This document shows, one piece after another, positions 1 to 10,311 of a stretch of 64,000 nucleotides of DNA. Location: positions 248,001 to 312,000 of the forward strand of contig NZ_OZ060377.1 of assembly GCF_964059075.1 (NCBI RefSeq), given 5' to 3'. The position numbers and the translations under genes were made by a program. Under the pieces are notes generated by a model. The model saw only the letters and a program-made list of their open reading frames with translations, did not search any database and was not told the origin of the DNA. The stretch comes from Buchnera aphidicola (Pterocallis alni) (lineage in GTDB: Bacteria > Pseudomonadota > Gammaproteobacteria > Enterobacterales > Enterobacteriaceae). Each line of letters opens with the position of its first letter. Position 1 is the first letter of the stretch.

Positions 1-1
1 A

Positions 2-52
2 TCCTGTATACAAATGATAGAAAAAAATAAACATCACTGGGATCATCATTAA
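2..52 (+). CDS. possible 3' tail of a gene entering from the left
   Basis: One forward frame is open from the window edge to a TAA at 50-52 and encodes 16 residues ending in a His/Trp-rich stretch (HHWDHH). Tryptophan and histidine are uncommon in random AT-rich sequence, so this may be the C-terminus of an upstream gene. It is too short to identify, and chance openness over 17 codons is quite possible. From 53 to 146 I see only AT-rich spacer and the htpX ribosome binding site. Confidence 0.22.
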   Translation, partial: SCIQMIEKNKHHWDHH

Positions 53-146
53 AATCATACAACTCAATATAATAATATTATTAGTATACATGGTTATATA
101 ATAATTCTATATATAATTTATTAAATATTATCACAGGAAATAATAT

Positions 147-1025
147 ATGATACGTATCATACTATTTTTATTAACAAATTTATCTGTTGTATGCATGTTT
201 GGAATAATATTATTTATAACAGGTATTAAAGCACACAGTATTAAATCACTAATGATTCTTGCTGGAATTGTAGGATTCAGTGGATCAATAACATCTTTAT
301 TATTATCAAAATGGGCTGCAATTAGATCTACAAACGCAAAAATTATTAACTACCCAAGAAATAATTTAGAAAAATGGATTATGCAATCAGTAAAATTCCA
401 ATCACAACAATTAGGTATTCAAATTCCCACCGTTGCTATATATCCAGCAAATACCGTCAATGCTTTTGCCACAGGATATAGCAAAAATAATGCATTGGTT
501 GGTTTATCTACAAGTTTATTAAGAAATATGAATAAAAGAAATATTCAAGCAGTTATTGCTCATGAATTAAGTCATATTGTTAATGGAGACATGGTTACTT
601 TAACTTTAATACAAGGAGTAATAAATACATTTGTTTTTTTTATCTCTAGTATGATTGCTAAATTAGTCATACACATATTAATAGGACATAAAAGATTTGA
701 TTTTTTAAAATCATACCATGTTCTAATACATTATACAATATCCATGACATTACAAACTATATTTGGAATGCTAGCAAGCGTAATTGTTCTAACATTTTCT
801 AGATATCGTGAATTCAAAGCTGATGCAGATGCAGCAAAAAGAATAGGATGGCATAATATGATTAATTTATTAGAAAATTTTAGACACTTAACCGAACCTA
901 AAGCAAAAAATAATATGACAGCATACTGTATTCGAGGAACAACACAATCATTTATGAATTTATTTGATTCACACCCTCCATTAAAAGATAGAATAGAAGC
1001 ATTACTTAAACAATCGTATAAATAA
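147..1025 (+). CDS. htpX: HtpX membrane-bound zinc protease
   Basis: HtpX is an inner-membrane M48 metalloprotease that helps FtsH clear misfolded membrane proteins. At 292 residues the gene is full length compared with about 293 in E. coli. The zinc site is intact: HELSH at residues 139-143 and the third ligand in EFKAD (Glu222). Two hydrophobic segments lie near the N-terminus (about 4-24 and 33-53) and two more in the middle (about 155-175 and 193-215). The start follows an AGGA ribosome site. FtsH is also in this window (36457-38274), so both membrane quality-control proteases are retained. Family assignment is firm. Confidence 0.95.
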   Translation: MIRIILFLLTNLSVVCMFGIILFITGIKAHSIKSLMILAGIVGFSGSITSLLLSKWAAIRSTNAKIINYPRNNLEKWIMQSVKFQSQQLGIQIPTVAIYPANTVNAFATGYSKNNALVGLSTSLLRNMNKRNIQAVIAHELSHIVNGDMVTLTLIQGVINTFVFFISSMIAKLVIHILIGHKRFDFLKSYHVLIHYTISMTLQTIFGMLASVIVLTFSRYREFKADADAAKRIGWHNMINLLENFRHLTEPKAKNNMTAYCIRGTTQSFMNLFDSHPPLKDRIEALLKQSYK

Positions 1026-1103
1026 AACATGCTTAATACATAATATTTATTATATGCTTGATATAAAAATTCTATTATTTTATTATTTTATATGGAGTTA
1101 TAA

Positions 1104-2678
1104 ATGGAATTTTTATTAAATCCAGCAACATGGATTGGATTATTCACACTAATTATACTAGAAATTGTATTAGGGATTGATAATTTAATATTTATTACTA
1201 TTTTAGCTGAAAAATTATCTCCTAAACAAAGAGATAAAGCACGATTTATAGGATTAGGTTTATCACTAATCATGCGTGTATTATTATTAACAATAATATC
1301 TTGGTTAATTACCTTAACTAACCCTATATTTAATAATAAATACTTTAATCTTTCCGGTAGAGATTTAATATTATTATCTGGTGGATTATTTTTATTATTT
1401 AAAGCAACTATTGAATTACATGAAAAACTAGATGGAAAACCAAATAACAATAAAAAAAATAAAAATTATTCTGGATTTTGGATTACGATTACTCAAATAG
1501 TAATATTAGATGCTATTTTTTCACTAGACTCTGTTATTACAGCAGTTGGAATAGTGAATAAATTATTTATTATGATTGTAGCAGTCATAATTGCTACAAT
1601 TTTTATGATTATCACTTCAAAAAAAATATCACAATTTATTAATTTACATAAAACGATCATAGTCTTATGTTTAAGTTTTTTAATTATGATTGGGATTAGT
1701 TTGGTATCAGAATCATTTGGATTATATATACCAAAAGGATATATTTATGTATCTATAGGTTTTTCTATACTTATTGAAATTTTTAACCAAATCGCATTAC
1801 ATAATATGATAAAAAATGAATCTTTACTTCCTATTAGACAGAGAGCTACAGAAATTATTATTAAATTCATGACAAAAAAAAAAAACGAATCATATATAAA
1901 AAATAAAGAAAAAAAAAAATTACATCATATGTACCATACATCTCGTTTTTATGTTGATAATTTCCAAGATGAAGAAAAATATATGATTAATGGAGTATTA
2001 ACTCTAGCGGCTAGATCTATTAGAAGTATCATGACACCAAGAAATGATATTTCTTGGATTAACATCCAACATACAAATAATCAAATAAAAAAAAAGTTAT
2101 TAGATACACCACATAGTTTATTCCCCGTATGTACAGGAGAACTAGATGCAATAATTGGAATTGTTAGAGCTAAAGAGTTATTAGTATATTTAAATGATCC
2201 AACATATGATATAAAAAAATATGCATTGCAATACCCTCCTATTATTATATTAGATACTTTAGATCCAATTAATGTAATAAAAATATTAAGAAAATCAAAA
2301 GGAAACTGTATTATTGTAACAAATGAATTTGGTGTAATACAAGGATTAATTACACCATTAGACGTATTAGAAGCTATTGCTGGAGAATTTCCAGATGCAG
2401 ATGAAACACCAGAAGTTATTATAGAAAAAAATAGTTGGTTAGTAAAAGGAAATACAGATTTACATACATTAGGACAATTATTAAAAATAAAAGAATTTTT
2501 ATATAAAAAAAAAAATTACTCCTCTTTATCTGGATTACTAATTTCTAAATATGGTAAAGTACCTAAACCTGGAGATATTATTCAGATCGTACCTATGACT
2601 TTTCATATTATTAAATCTACAGAATATCGAATTAATTTAGTACGTATTATAAAAAATAAATATAATAACCATGAATAA
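1104..2678 (+). CDS. yoaE: YoaE-like TerC-family membrane protein with CBS and CorC/HlyC domains
   Basis: This 524-residue protein has an N-terminal TerC-type integral membrane domain (about 1-240) with the conserved acidic helices LGIDNLIF and DAIFSLDSV, probably for metal-ion transport. A cytosolic CBS pair follows (about 300-425), then a C-terminal transporter-associated CorC/HlyC domain (about 440-520). Architecture and length match E. coli YoaE (about 518). A GGAG ribosome site lies just before the ATG. It sits 78 bp after htpX on the same strand and may share its transcript. The transported ion is not established for this family. A run of lysines between the membrane and CBS domains reflects A-rich codons. 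Confidence 0.9.
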   Translation: MEFLLNPATWIGLFTLIILEIVLGIDNLIFITILAEKLSPKQRDKARFIGLGLSLIMRVLLLTIISWLITLTNPIFNNKYFNLSGRDLILLSGGLFLLFKATIELHEKLDGKPNNNKKNKNYSGFWITITQIVILDAIFSLDSVITAVGIVNKLFIMIVAVIIATIFMIITSKKISQFINLHKTIIVLCLSFLIMIGISLVSESFGLYIPKGYIYVSIGFSILIEIFNQIALHNMIKNESLLPIRQRATEIIIKFMTKKKNESYIKNKEKKKLHHMYHTSRFYVDNFQDEEKYMINGVLTLAARSIRSIMTPRNDISWINIQHTNNQIKKKLLDTPHSLFPVCTGELDAIIGIVRAKELLVYLNDPTYDIKKYALQYPPIIILDTLDPINVIKILRKSKGNCIIVTNEFGVIQGLITPLDVLEAIAGEFPDADETPEVIIEKNSWLVKGNTDLHTLGQLLKIKEFLYKKKNYSSLSGLLISKYGKVPKPGDIIQIVPMTFHIIKSTEYRINLVRIIKNKYNNHE

Positions 2679-2731
2679 TAAAATATATTATGATACTAGC
2701 AATCATATAATACATGTTATAAAAATAAAAT

Positions 2732-3400
2732 ATGTACAATAAAATATTATCTATTGACACATCTATGCATAAAACTTCTATTGCAGTATTAAATAAAAAC
2801 ACCATTGATACAAAAATAATATACTGTAATCAAAGACATGAGAAAAATATTTTAACTATAATCCATAAAATATTACAACGAAATAATATAAAAATATATG
2901 ATATAAAAATTATTTTAGTTTCTAAAGGTCCTGGGTATTTTACAAGTATCAGAATAGGAGTCAATGTTGCACAAGGTCTTTCCATACCTCATAAAATCCC
3001 TTTATTCAGTATATCCACTTTAAAATCACTAGCTGAACAGGCAAAAAGAAGAAAAAAAATAAAAAAAATTATAGTATGCATTCCAACAAATAAAAATAAT
3101 GTATACTGGGGACAATATATTAATAAAAATGAAAAATGGAATAAAATTGATCAAGAACTATTATTAAATATGCAAGAATTAAACAAAAAAATAAAAAATT
3201 TAAAAAAAATATGGTATTTTATAGGTTCTGAAAAAGAATTTTTTATATCCCTTAAAAATCCATTTTTAAAATTTATTCCTTTTCATACACCCAATGCATT
3301 AGATTTAATTACAATATTCCAGTCTATAAAAAAAAAAAAAATACACTTATCACCACTTATTAATATAAATTATTTAAATCACCCTATATTAAAAAAATAA
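2732..3400 (+). CDS. tsaB: TsaB, t6A tRNA-modification complex subunit
   Basis: TsaB (YeaZ) is the non-catalytic partner of TsaD in making N6-threonylcarbamoyladenosine at A37 of ANN-decoding tRNAs. The ASKHA-fold N-terminus is clear (ILSIDTSMHKTSIAVLN), followed by the family block GPGYFTSIRIGVNVAQGL (about residues 69-86). At 222 residues it is close to the 231 of E. coli. The C-terminal half is strongly Lys/Ile-drifted and contains a 14-A run (3328-3341) read in frame. It is the last gene of a forward group and faces the leu operon across a strong stem-loop. Confidence 0.9.
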   Translation: MYNKILSIDTSMHKTSIAVLNKNTIDTKIIYCNQRHEKNILTIIHKILQRNNIKIYDIKIILVSKGPGYFTSIRIGVNVAQGLSIPHKIPLFSISTLKSLAEQAKRRKKIKKIIVCIPTNKNNVYWGQYINKNEKWNKIDQELLLNMQELNKKIKNLKKIWYFIGSEKEFFISLKNPFLKFIPFHTPNALDLITIFQSIKKKKIHLSPLININYLNHPILKK

Positions 3401-3412
3401 AATGTTGAACTT

Positions 3413-3462
3413 AATAAACTACACAATATAATGTTATAAAATATTACATTATGTAGTTTATT
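3413..3462. terminator. bidirectional terminator-like stem-loop between tsaB and leuD
   Basis: An inverted repeat has perfect 11-bp outer arms (3413-3423 and 3452-3462), and the inner arms continue with near-complementarity. It lies exactly between the convergent stops of tsaB (3400) and leuD (3479), with A/T-rich flanks on both sides. It could end transcripts from both strands. Position and symmetry are seen; function is inferred. Confidence 0.7.
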
Positions 3463-3478
3463 AAAATGTTTATTAAAA

Positions 3479-4087
3479 TTAATTGTGATTTAAAAAAATA
3501 GGTATATTTTTTTCATATTTTAAAATATTACATTCATGTTTTAAAGTTAAATCAATACTATCTAATCCATGTAACAAACAATAACGATAAAAATCATCTA
3601 TTTTAAAATCGTATTTTTCTCCATTTAAAGATACAAAATTTGATTTTAAACTTACAGTAGCCTGAATTCCAGGATTATTGTAAATAATATTAAAAATATT
3701 ATCTATATCCAATGTATTTAAGGTAATTAATAATAAACCATTATTAAAACTATTACTATAAAATATATCTGCAAAATTAGGAGCAATAATACATTTAAAA
3801 CCATAATCTAATAATGCCCATACAGCATGTTCACGAGAAGAACCACAACCAAAATTATCTCTTGTAATTAAAATACTAGATTTTTTGTAATGTAAGTTAT
3901 TTAAAAAAAAATTTTTGTCAATATTATTTTTATCACCACCAATACACCTCCAATGAAAAAATAAATCATCCGAAAATCCTGTCCTATCAATTTTTTGTAA
4001 AAATTGTTTTGGTATAATAGCATCTGTATCAACATTACAAATATCTAATGGGGCAATAAGACCAGTATGCACAGTAAATTTTTTCAA
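3479..4087 (-). CDS. leuD: LeuD, isopropylmalate isomerase small subunit
   Basis: The small (swivel-domain) subunit pairs with LeuC to isomerise 2- to 3-isopropylmalate in leucine synthesis. Conserved blocks are present: NVDTDAIIPKQFL, NFGCGSSREHA and IAPNFADIFY. No ATG is available. I chose TTG at 4087 because a GGAG ribosome site sits six bases upstream and the resulting 202-residue protein matches the E. coli length (201) and N-terminus. A further TTG four codons upstream is possible but overlaps the ribosome site. It is the last gene of leuABCD, 22 bp after the leuC stop, and is followed by a stem-loop. Confidence 0.95.
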   Translation of the reverse strand: MKKFTVHTGLIAPLDICNVDTDAIIPKQFLQKIDRTGFSDDLFFHWRCIGGDKNNIDKNFFLNNLHYKKSSILITRDNFGCGSSREHAVWALLDYGFKCIIAPNFADIFYSNSFNNGLLLITLNTLDIDNIFNIIYNNPGIQATVSLKSNFVSLNGEKYDFKIDDFYRYCLLHGLDSIDLTLKHECNILKYEKNIPIFLNHN

Positions 4088-4109
4088 TATTGACTCCAAA
4101 TATTTATAA

Positions 4110-5507
4110 TTATATTACTCTCACATCTTTAAATTTACCAAAAATTGCTGCAATAGCTGCCATAGCAGGACTTAATAAATGTGTTCTACCATTGCGACCT
4201 TGTCTATGTTCAAAATTACGATTACTAGTTGAAGCACAACGATCTCCTGGATTTAATTGATCATCATTCATACCCAAACACATTGAACAACCTGGTAATC
4301 TCCATTCAAAACCAGAATTTATAAATATTTTATCTAAACCTTCTAATTCTGCTTGTTTTTTTACTAATTTAGATCCAGGAACAATTAATGCTTGTACAGA
4401 ATGATGAACTATTTTATTTTTTACAATATTTGCAACAATTCTTAAATCTTCAATTCTAGAATTTGTACAAGATCCAATAAATACTTTATTAATTGCTATA
4501 TCGGTTAATAAAACACCCGGATCTAACCCCATATATAGTAAAGATTTTATAGCAGACTGTTTTTCTAATGTATTGGTAAAAGAATTAGGATGTGGAATAG
4601 GTTGATCAATAGATATTACTTGACTAGGATTAGTACCCCAAGTTACTTGAGGAGCTAAGTTACTAATATCAATATATACTACACTATCAAAATTAGCATC
4701 AATATCAGATTTTAATGTTTTCCAATAAGTCACTGCTTTTTCCCAATTATCCCCCTTAGGAGAAAAATTTTTATTTTTTAAATAACTAAAAGTAATTTGA
4801 TCAGGAGCAATAATACCAGATTTTGCACCCATTTCTATTGCCATATTACATAAAGTCATACGACTTTCCATACTTAACTGCTTAATTACACTCCCACAAA
4901 ATTCTACAACATACCCTGTTCCACCTGAAACTGTTAATTTATTTATAATAAATAATATTATATCCTTAGCGCTAATACCATTTTTTAAATCACCCATTAC
5001 TTCTATTTTCATTGTTTTAGATCTTTTTTGTTTAATTGTTTGCGTAGCAAAAACATGTTCTACTTCTGATGTACCGATACCGAATGATAATGCACCAAAA
5101 GCACCATGTGTAGAAGTATGAGAATCGCCACATACAATCAACATTCCAGGTAATGTAATACCTTGTTCTGGTCCAATGACATGAACAATACCTTGTTTTT
5201 CATGATGTAAACCATATAGCGGAATATTAAATTCGCTACAATTTTTTATCAAAGCTTGGATTTGTTTACGAGCCATATCATTTAATAAATTTACATCACT
5301 CGTTTGAGTTGAAACATTATGATCCATAGTAGCAAATGTTTTATTGGAACAACGTATCTTTCTATTCTTTAATCTAATTGCATGAAAAGCTTGTGGAGAA
5401 GTAACTTCATGTATCAGATGTAAATCAACATATAAAATATCTGTATTATTTAAATCTTTACACACTATATGACTATCATATAATTTATTATATAATGTTT
5501 TACCCAT
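4110..5507 (-). CDS. leuC: LeuC, isopropylmalate isomerase large subunit
   Basis: This is the aconitase-family large subunit of 465 residues (E. coli 466). It carries the [4Fe-4S] ligands: one Cys in IGSCTNSR (about 347) and two in [10 protein letters not shown] (about 407 and 410). The substrate-binding blocks [12 protein letters not shown] and ATQTI are also intact. It starts one base after the leuB stop with an AGAG ribosome site inside the leuB end, so translational coupling is likely. No sign of decay. Confidence 0.97.
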   Translation of the reverse strand: MGKTLYNKLYDSHIVCKDLNNTDILYVDLHLIHEVTSPQAFHAIRLKNRKIRCSNKTFATMDHNVSTQTSDVNLLNDMARKQIQALIKNCSEFNIPLYGLHHEKQGIVHVIGPEQGITLPGMLIVCGDSHTSTHGAFGALSFGIGTSEVEHVFATQTIKQKRSKTMKIEVMGDLKNGISAKDIILFIINKLTVSGGTGYVVEFCGSVIKQLSMESRMTLCNMAIEMGAKSGIIAPDQITFSYLKNKNFSPKGDNWEKAVTYWKTLKSDIDANFDSVVYIDISNLAPQVTWGTNPSQVISIDQPIPHPNSFTNTLEKQSAIKSLLYMGLDPGVLLTDIAINKVFIGSCTNSRIEDLRIVANIVKNKIVHHSVQALIVPGSKLVKKQAELEGLDKIFINSGFEWRLPGCSMCLGMNDDQLNPGDRCASTSNRNFEHRQGRNGRTHLLSPAMAAIAAIFGKFKDVRVI

Positions 5508-5508
5508 A

Positions 5509-6603
5509 TTATATCTCTTTAATTAATAATTTAGAAATTATATCTCCCATTTGATCAGTATTGACATAATCTTTTTTATTCTCAGTAATATCAAATGTTC
5601 TATATCCTAATTGTAAAACTTTTTTAATAACAAAATAAATCGATTCAGATAAAAAATCTAGTTTCATACTATACTGTAATAACAAAGCAACAGATAAAAT
5701 TTGTGCAATAGGATTAGCAATATTTTTACCTGTAATATCTGGAGCAGAACCTCCAGCAGGTTCATATAAACCAAAATTATTTTCATTTAAACTAGCAGAA
5801 GCCAACATTCCAATAGATCCAATAATAGATGCACATTCATCTGATAAAATATCACCAAATAAATTTGAACATAATATAACATCAAATTGATTAGGATTTT
5901 GAATAATTTGCATTACAGCATTATCTATATATAAATGTGATACATGCACATCTGGATATTCTTGTGATATTGTATTTACTACTTCCCTCCATAATTTAGA
6001 ACTTTGTAAAACATTTGCTTTATCAATCGAAGTAATTTTATTCTGTCTTGTACGAGCAATCTCAAAGGCTAATCTAGTTATCCTTTCTATTTCAAATTTA
6101 TAATATATTTCTGTATCAAATGCACATATTTTGGAATTAATAGTTATATTTCTTTTAGAATCACCAAAGTAAATACCACCAGTTAACTCACGAATACAAA
6201 GTATATCAATACCTTTATTAACAATAGTAGAACGTAATGGAGATAAATTTTTCAATTCTGGATATAATCGAGCAGGACGAATGTTTGCAAATAAATTAAA
6301 ATGTTTTCTTAATTTTAATAATGCTGCTCGTTCTGGCTGTTGATGATCAGGTAAAAAACTCCATTTTGGACCACCTACTGAACCTAATAAAATAGCATCT
6401 GATTTTTCACATGCTAATAATGTTTTTTGAGGTAAAGCGGTACCAAAACGATCTATTGCAATACCTCCTATATCATATTCTTGATATACAATTTTTAAAA
6501 AACACTTTTCTTGTAATATATTTAATATTTTATATGCTTGCTTCATTACTTCCGGGCCAATACCATCTCCAGGTAATACTGCTATATAAAATTTTTTTTT
6601 CAT
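5509..6603 (-). CDS. leuB: LeuB, 3-isopropylmalate dehydrogenase
   Basis: LeuB oxidatively decarboxylates 3-isopropylmalate with NAD+. The 364-residue protein begins [19 protein letters not shown], like E. coli LeuB (363). Active-site features are present: [10 protein letters not shown], the Lys in SIDKANVL, the metal-binding Asp in FGDILSDE and the NAD-loop GSAPDI. I placed the start at the ATG at 6603; the frame can be extended two codons to a TTG. It lies 89 bp after leuA and abuts leuC. Confidence 0.97.
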   Translation of the reverse strand: MKKKFYIAVLPGDGIGPEVMKQAYKILNILQEKCFLKIVYQEYDIGGIAIDRFGTALPQKTLLACEKSDAILLGSVGGPKWSFLPDHQQPERAALLKLRKHFNLFANIRPARLYPELKNLSPLRSTIVNKGIDILCIRELTGGIYFGDSKRNITINSKICAFDTEIYYKFEIERITRLAFEIARTRQNKITSIDKANVLQSSKLWREVVNTISQEYPDVHVSHLYIDNAVMQIIQNPNQFDVILCSNLFGDILSDECASIIGSIGMLASASLNENNFGLYEPAGGSAPDITGKNIANPIAQILSVALLLQYSMKLDFLSESIYFVIKKVLQLGYRTFDITENKKDYVNTDQMGDIISKLLIKEI

Positions 6604-6692
6604 ATTCAATTATTCTTTATCAAATGAATAAATAAAATATTATATTTAAATATTAATTTTATAACCATAATACTCAAAACAAACATATTTTA

Positions 6693-8240
6693 TCATACAT
6701 TAAATTTGTTTAATTTAAGAGTTACTTGATTAGCTCTCCATATATTATTTAATACATTAACCATAGCTTTAGATGAAGATTCAATAATATCAGTAGCTAA
6801 TCCTATTCCATGAAATTTCCTTTTTTTGTATTCTACTAAAATATCTACCTGACCTAATGCATCTTTTCCTTTACCTTTAGCAAATAATTGGAATTTCTGT
6901 AATAAGATAGAATAACCAGAAATTTTGCTTAAAGCTTGATATACTGCATCTACCGGTCCATTACTTGTAGTAGCAGATTTAGTCTTAATATCATTTCCAC
7001 AAATTAATGTTACAGAAGCTTTAGCAGAACCTGTAGAACTGGATTTAACATTAAAATAATCTAATCTAAAATATTCTGGATGTTCTTGATGATTATTAAT
7101 AAAAGCCAAAGCTTCTAAATCATAATCAAATACTTGTCCTTTTTTATCAGCTAATTTTAAAAATGAAACATATAACTTATTAATATCATATTCATCATCT
7201 TTATATCCCATTTGTGTCATACGATATCGTACTGCCGCTCTACCTGATCTAGAAGTTAAATTCAATTGTACATCTTTCAATCCTATAATTACAGGAGATA
7301 AAATCTCGTAATTTTCTCTATTTTTTAAAATACCATCTTGATGAATACCAGAAGAATGAGCAAAAGCATTACTACCAACAATCGCTTTATTAGCAGGAAT
7401 AGGCATATTACAAATTTGACTAATAATTTTACTAGTACGATATATTTCTTTTTTATTGATATCAGTATGTACATCTAAAATATCCGAACGAGCAAAAATT
7501 GTCATAATAATTTCTTCTAATGCTGCATTACCTGCTCTTTCACCAATACCGTTCATTGTACCTTCTACTTGACGAGCACCTGCCATAATAGCAGAAATAG
7601 AATTTGCCACAGCCATACCTAAATCATCGTGACAATGGACAGATATAACCGCTTTATCAATATTTGGAACTTTTTCATATAAAGATTTAATAATATTATA
7701 AAATTGATTCGGTACAGTATATCCTACAGTATCTGGTATATTAATAGTAGTTGCTCCAGATGCAATCACACATTCTACAATACGACATAAATTATCTATT
7801 GATGTTCGACCAGCATCTTCACATGAAAATTCAACATCATCCGTATATCGTTTAGCTCTCTGTACAGAACGTACCGCCATAGATAATATTTCATCAAAAT
7901 TTTTTCGTAATTTATATTGCATATGTAAATTAGATGTACCTAAAAAAATATGAATTCTAGAATTATCCATACCAGACATAGCATCAGCAGCAACATCAAT
8001 ATCTTTATCAACACACCTAGCTAAACTACATATTTTAACATTTTTAATAGTATTTGATATTACTTTAACTGAATTAAAATCTCCAGGAGAAGAAATGGGA
8101 AATCCAACCTCCATAACATCAATATTCATTCTTTCTAAAGCAAGTGCTATTTGTAACTTTTCTTTTACACTTAAACTAGACTGTAAAGATTGTTCTCCAT
8201 CTCTAAGAGATGTATCAAAAATAATAACTTTTTCACTCAT
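6693..8240 (-). CDS. leuA: LeuA, 2-isopropylmalate synthase
   Basis: LeuA makes the first committed step of leucine synthesis from 2-oxoisovalerate and acetyl-CoA. The catalytic TIM barrel carries [10 protein letters not shown] near the start and the metal ligands in HCHDDLGMA. The C-terminal regulatory domain is still present, with the SNGPVDAVY block. Start: an ATG seven codons upstream exists (8261), but the ATG at 8240 has a GGGA ribosome site and gives the family N-terminus MSEKVIIFD (515 residues; E. coli 523). Only 89 bp separate it from minE, with a weak stem at 8291-8307 and no visible leader peptide rich in Leu codons, so E. coli-type attenuation appears absent. Confidence 0.97.
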   Translation of the reverse strand: MSEKVIIFDTSLRDGEQSLQSSLSVKEKLQIALALERMNIDVMEVGFPISSPGDFNSVKVISNTIKNVKICSLARCVDKDIDVAADAMSGMDNSRIHIFLGTSNLHMQYKLRKNFDEILSMAVRSVQRAKRYTDDVEFSCEDAGRTSIDNLCRIVECVIASGATTINIPDTVGYTVPNQFYNIIKSLYEKVPNIDKAVISVHCHDDLGMAVANSISAIMAGARQVEGTMNGIGERAGNAALEEIIMTIFARSDILDVHTDINKKEIYRTSKIISQICNMPIPANKAIVGSNAFAHSSGIHQDGILKNRENYEILSPVIIGLKDVQLNLTSRSGRAAVRYRMTQMGYKDDEYDINKLYVSFLKLADKKGQVFDYDLEALAFINNHQEHPEYFRLDYFNVKSSSTGSAKASVTLICGNDIKTKSATTSNGPVDAVYQALSKISGYSILLQKFQLFAKGKGKDALGQVDILVEYKKRKFHGIGLATDIIESSSKAMVNVLNNIWRANQVTLKLNKFNV

Positions 8241-8329
8241 TATATTTTCCCATGTAAACATATTACATGTTTCATAAAAATTTATATATTAATAAAATTT
8301 TTTTATTATTACCAAAGTAAATAAAAAAT

Positions 8330-8584
8330 TCAATTATGAGATAAAACTATATCTAATTTTAAAACTAATACATTGATATTTTCATAATTGATATCTATAT
8401 TAATCATATTATCTTTTACTTGAATATATTTATGTATTATATAACACAAATCTTTTTTTAAATTATTAAAATATTTTGGATACATATTATGATTTGGCTT
8501 ATTTAAAAAAATATATTGCAATCTTTTTTTAGCTACATATGCTGTGTTTTTCGTACGAAATAAAAAAAATCTGGATAATAACAT
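8330..8584 (-). CDS. minE: MinE, topological regulator of division-site selection
   Basis: MinE stimulates the MinD ATPase and drives pole-to-pole Min oscillation. At 84 residues it is near the E. coli 88. The N-terminal MinD-interacting helix is recognisable (NTAYVAKKRLQYI), with a basic amphipathic start, and the C-terminal topological-specificity domain follows, though it is drifted (LCYIIHKYIQVK). It starts two bases after the minD stop, as expected of one minCDE message. Confidence 0.93.
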   Translation of the reverse strand: MLLSRFFLFRTKNTAYVAKKRLQYIFLNKPNHNMYPKYFNNLKKDLCYIIHKYIQVKDNMINIDINYENINVLVLKLDIVLSHN

Positions 8585-8586
8585 AT

Positions 8587-9399
8587 TTACCGCCCAAACA
8601 GTCTTTGAAAAAAACTTTTCTTTTTCGATTTAATAAATCTAAAATCGCACTTTTTCCCTATTAATCTACAAACTGTATCATGATATGCCTGTCCTGCAAT
8701 AGATAAACTACTTAAAATGACTGGACTACCTTGATTAGAAGATTTTAAAACAAATGGATCTTCAGGTATTACACCAATTAATGGAATACGTAATATATCT
8801 AAAACATCATGCATACTTAACATATCTCCATTCTCTACTCGAATAGGATTATATCTTGTTAATAATAAATATTCTTTCATGGGCAATAAATTATTTTTAG
8901 ATCTATTCGATTCAGCAGAAATAATACCTAATATTCTATCAGCATCTCTTACAGATGATACTTCGGGATTAGTAACAACAATTGCTTCATCTGCAAAATA
9001 TATAGATAATAAAGCACCATTCTCAATACCAGCTGGAGAATCACAAATAATAAATTCAAATTTCATATCTAATAATTGTTTAAAAATTTTATTAATACCA
9101 TCTATTGTTAAAGAATTTTTGTTTTTAGTTTGTGAGGCGGGTAAAATAAACAAATTATCTGTATATTTATCTTTAATCATCGCTTGATATAAAGTAGCAT
9201 CACCATCAATAACGTTAATTAAATCATATACTACTCTTCTTTCACAACCCATCACTAAATCTAAATTTCTTAAACCAATATCAAAATCAATTACGATAGT
9301 TTTTTTACCATTTTGAGCTAATCCTGTTGCAATAGAAGCACTAGATGTAGTTTTCCCCACTCCCCCTTTTCCTGATGTTACTGCAATAATACGAGCCAT
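8587..9399 (-). CDS. minD: MinD, septum-site ATPase
   Basis: MinD is the membrane-cycling ATPase that carries MinC to the membrane. It has 270 residues, the same as E. coli. The deviant Walker A motif GKGGVGKTT is at residues 10-18 with the signature Lys11. Switch regions (DFDIGLRNLD, CDSPAGIE) are intact. The C-terminal membrane-targeting amphipathic helix remains as KKSFFQRLFGR. An AAGGA ribosome site precedes the ATG. Middle gene of minCDE. Confidence 0.97.
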   Translation of the reverse strand: MARIIAVTSGKGGVGKTTSSASIATGLAQNGKKTIVIDFDIGLRNLDLVMGCERRVVYDLINVIDGDATLYQAMIKDKYTDNLFILPASQTKNKNSLTIDGINKIFKQLLDMKFEFIICDSPAGIENGALLSIYFADEAIVVTNPEVSSVRDADRILGIISAESNRSKNNLLPMKEYLLLTRYNPIRVENGDMLSMHDVLDILRIPLIGVIPEDPFVLKSSNQGSPVILSSLSIAGQAYHDTVCRLIGKKCDFRFIKSKKKSFFQRLFGR

Positions 9400-9429
9400 A
9401 TATTTATCCTTGATAAATATAAATTTATA

Positions 9430-10125
9430 TTATGATAATGGATAAACAGATATAATATTATTATTTAAAATAGCACCCACAGATTTACCTAGCATATTAT
9501 GCGGTATATGATCCATTAATAAATATTCTCCTGAAATTGAAAGTAATTCTGCAAATAATCTAGTACAAAAAATTTGTCTTGTTTGATCCCCGTGAGCTCC
9601 AGCTAAAGCACGACCTCTCATAGTCCCATAAATATGAATATTACCTCCCGCTATTAATTCAGCACCAGCATTGACATTATTTGTAATAATTAAATCAGAA
9701 TGATGCACATAAATAGTTTGACCTGCTCTAACTGGTGTATTAATTATTTTAGATGTATTTTTTTTATTTAATAAAATATTATATTTTTCTAGAATATTTT
9801 TATTATTAGAATGATGTAACCCTTTGGATAGAATAGGAATTTTAGATTGTATAATTATTTTTTTTAATACATTATTTATATTTCCAATAATTCCAATAAT
9901 TTGCAATCCCGTTTCACAAATTGCTTGCTCCATTTTTTTCCAATCTACCCGATTAGTCAAAAATGAAATATTTAATATAATAGGTGTTTTTTTTAAAAAA
10001 AAAGGAAATTGATTTATTTTTTTTAATATAGATATTTTTACTAAATCTACAATATCACTTTTGATATATAGTACTGATAATGTAAAAATATTACCTTTAA
10101 ATTCAATAATATTATTTTTTAACAT
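9430..10125 (-). CDS. minC: MinC, FtsZ assembly inhibitor
   Basis: MinC blocks FtsZ ring formation away from midcell. The 231-residue length equals that of E. coli MinC. The N-terminal FtsZ-binding domain is strongly drifted, but the C-terminal beta-helix with its MinD-binding motif RAGQTIYVHHSDLII and the glycine-rich GAELIAGGNIHIYG block is clear. It heads the min operon and is preceded by a perfect 14-bp stem-loop and tRNA genes on the same strand. Confidence 0.95.
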   Translation of the reverse strand: MLKNNIIEFKGNIFTLSVLYIKSDIVDLVKISILKKINQFPFFLKKTPIILNISFLTNRVDWKKMEQAICETGLQIIGIIGNINNVLKKIIIQSKIPILSKGLHHSNNKNILEKYNILLNKKNTSKIINTPVRAGQTIYVHHSDLIITNNVNAGAELIAGGNIHIYGTMRGRALAGAHGDQTRQIFCTRLFAELLSISGEYLLMDHIPHNMLGKSVGAILNNNIISVYPLS

Positions 10126-10167
10126 ATTAATAAATTATAATATAGTCGTTTTATTATATATATTATT

Positions 10168-10199
10168 GTATTAATAATATTAAAAAATATTATTAATAC
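10168..10199. terminator. perfect 14-bp stem-loop between tRNA-Leu(UAA) and minC
   Basis: Arms 10168-10181 and 10186-10199 are exact reverse complements with a four-A loop. On the minus strand it lies after the tRNA-Cys/tRNA-Leu pair and before minC, so it may be the 3' end signal of the tRNA transcript or a 5' structure of the min message. There is no run of T directly after it on the minus strand, so intrinsic termination is uncertain. The stem is nearly all A/T. Confidence 0.5.
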
Positions 10200-10311
10200 C
10201 TTAAATTATATATTGATGTTATTAATTAATATATTAATGTGTAATATATAAAAGATATAAAATCATACATATATTATACAGTAATAAATTATAAATAAAA
10301 TTATTAAATAT

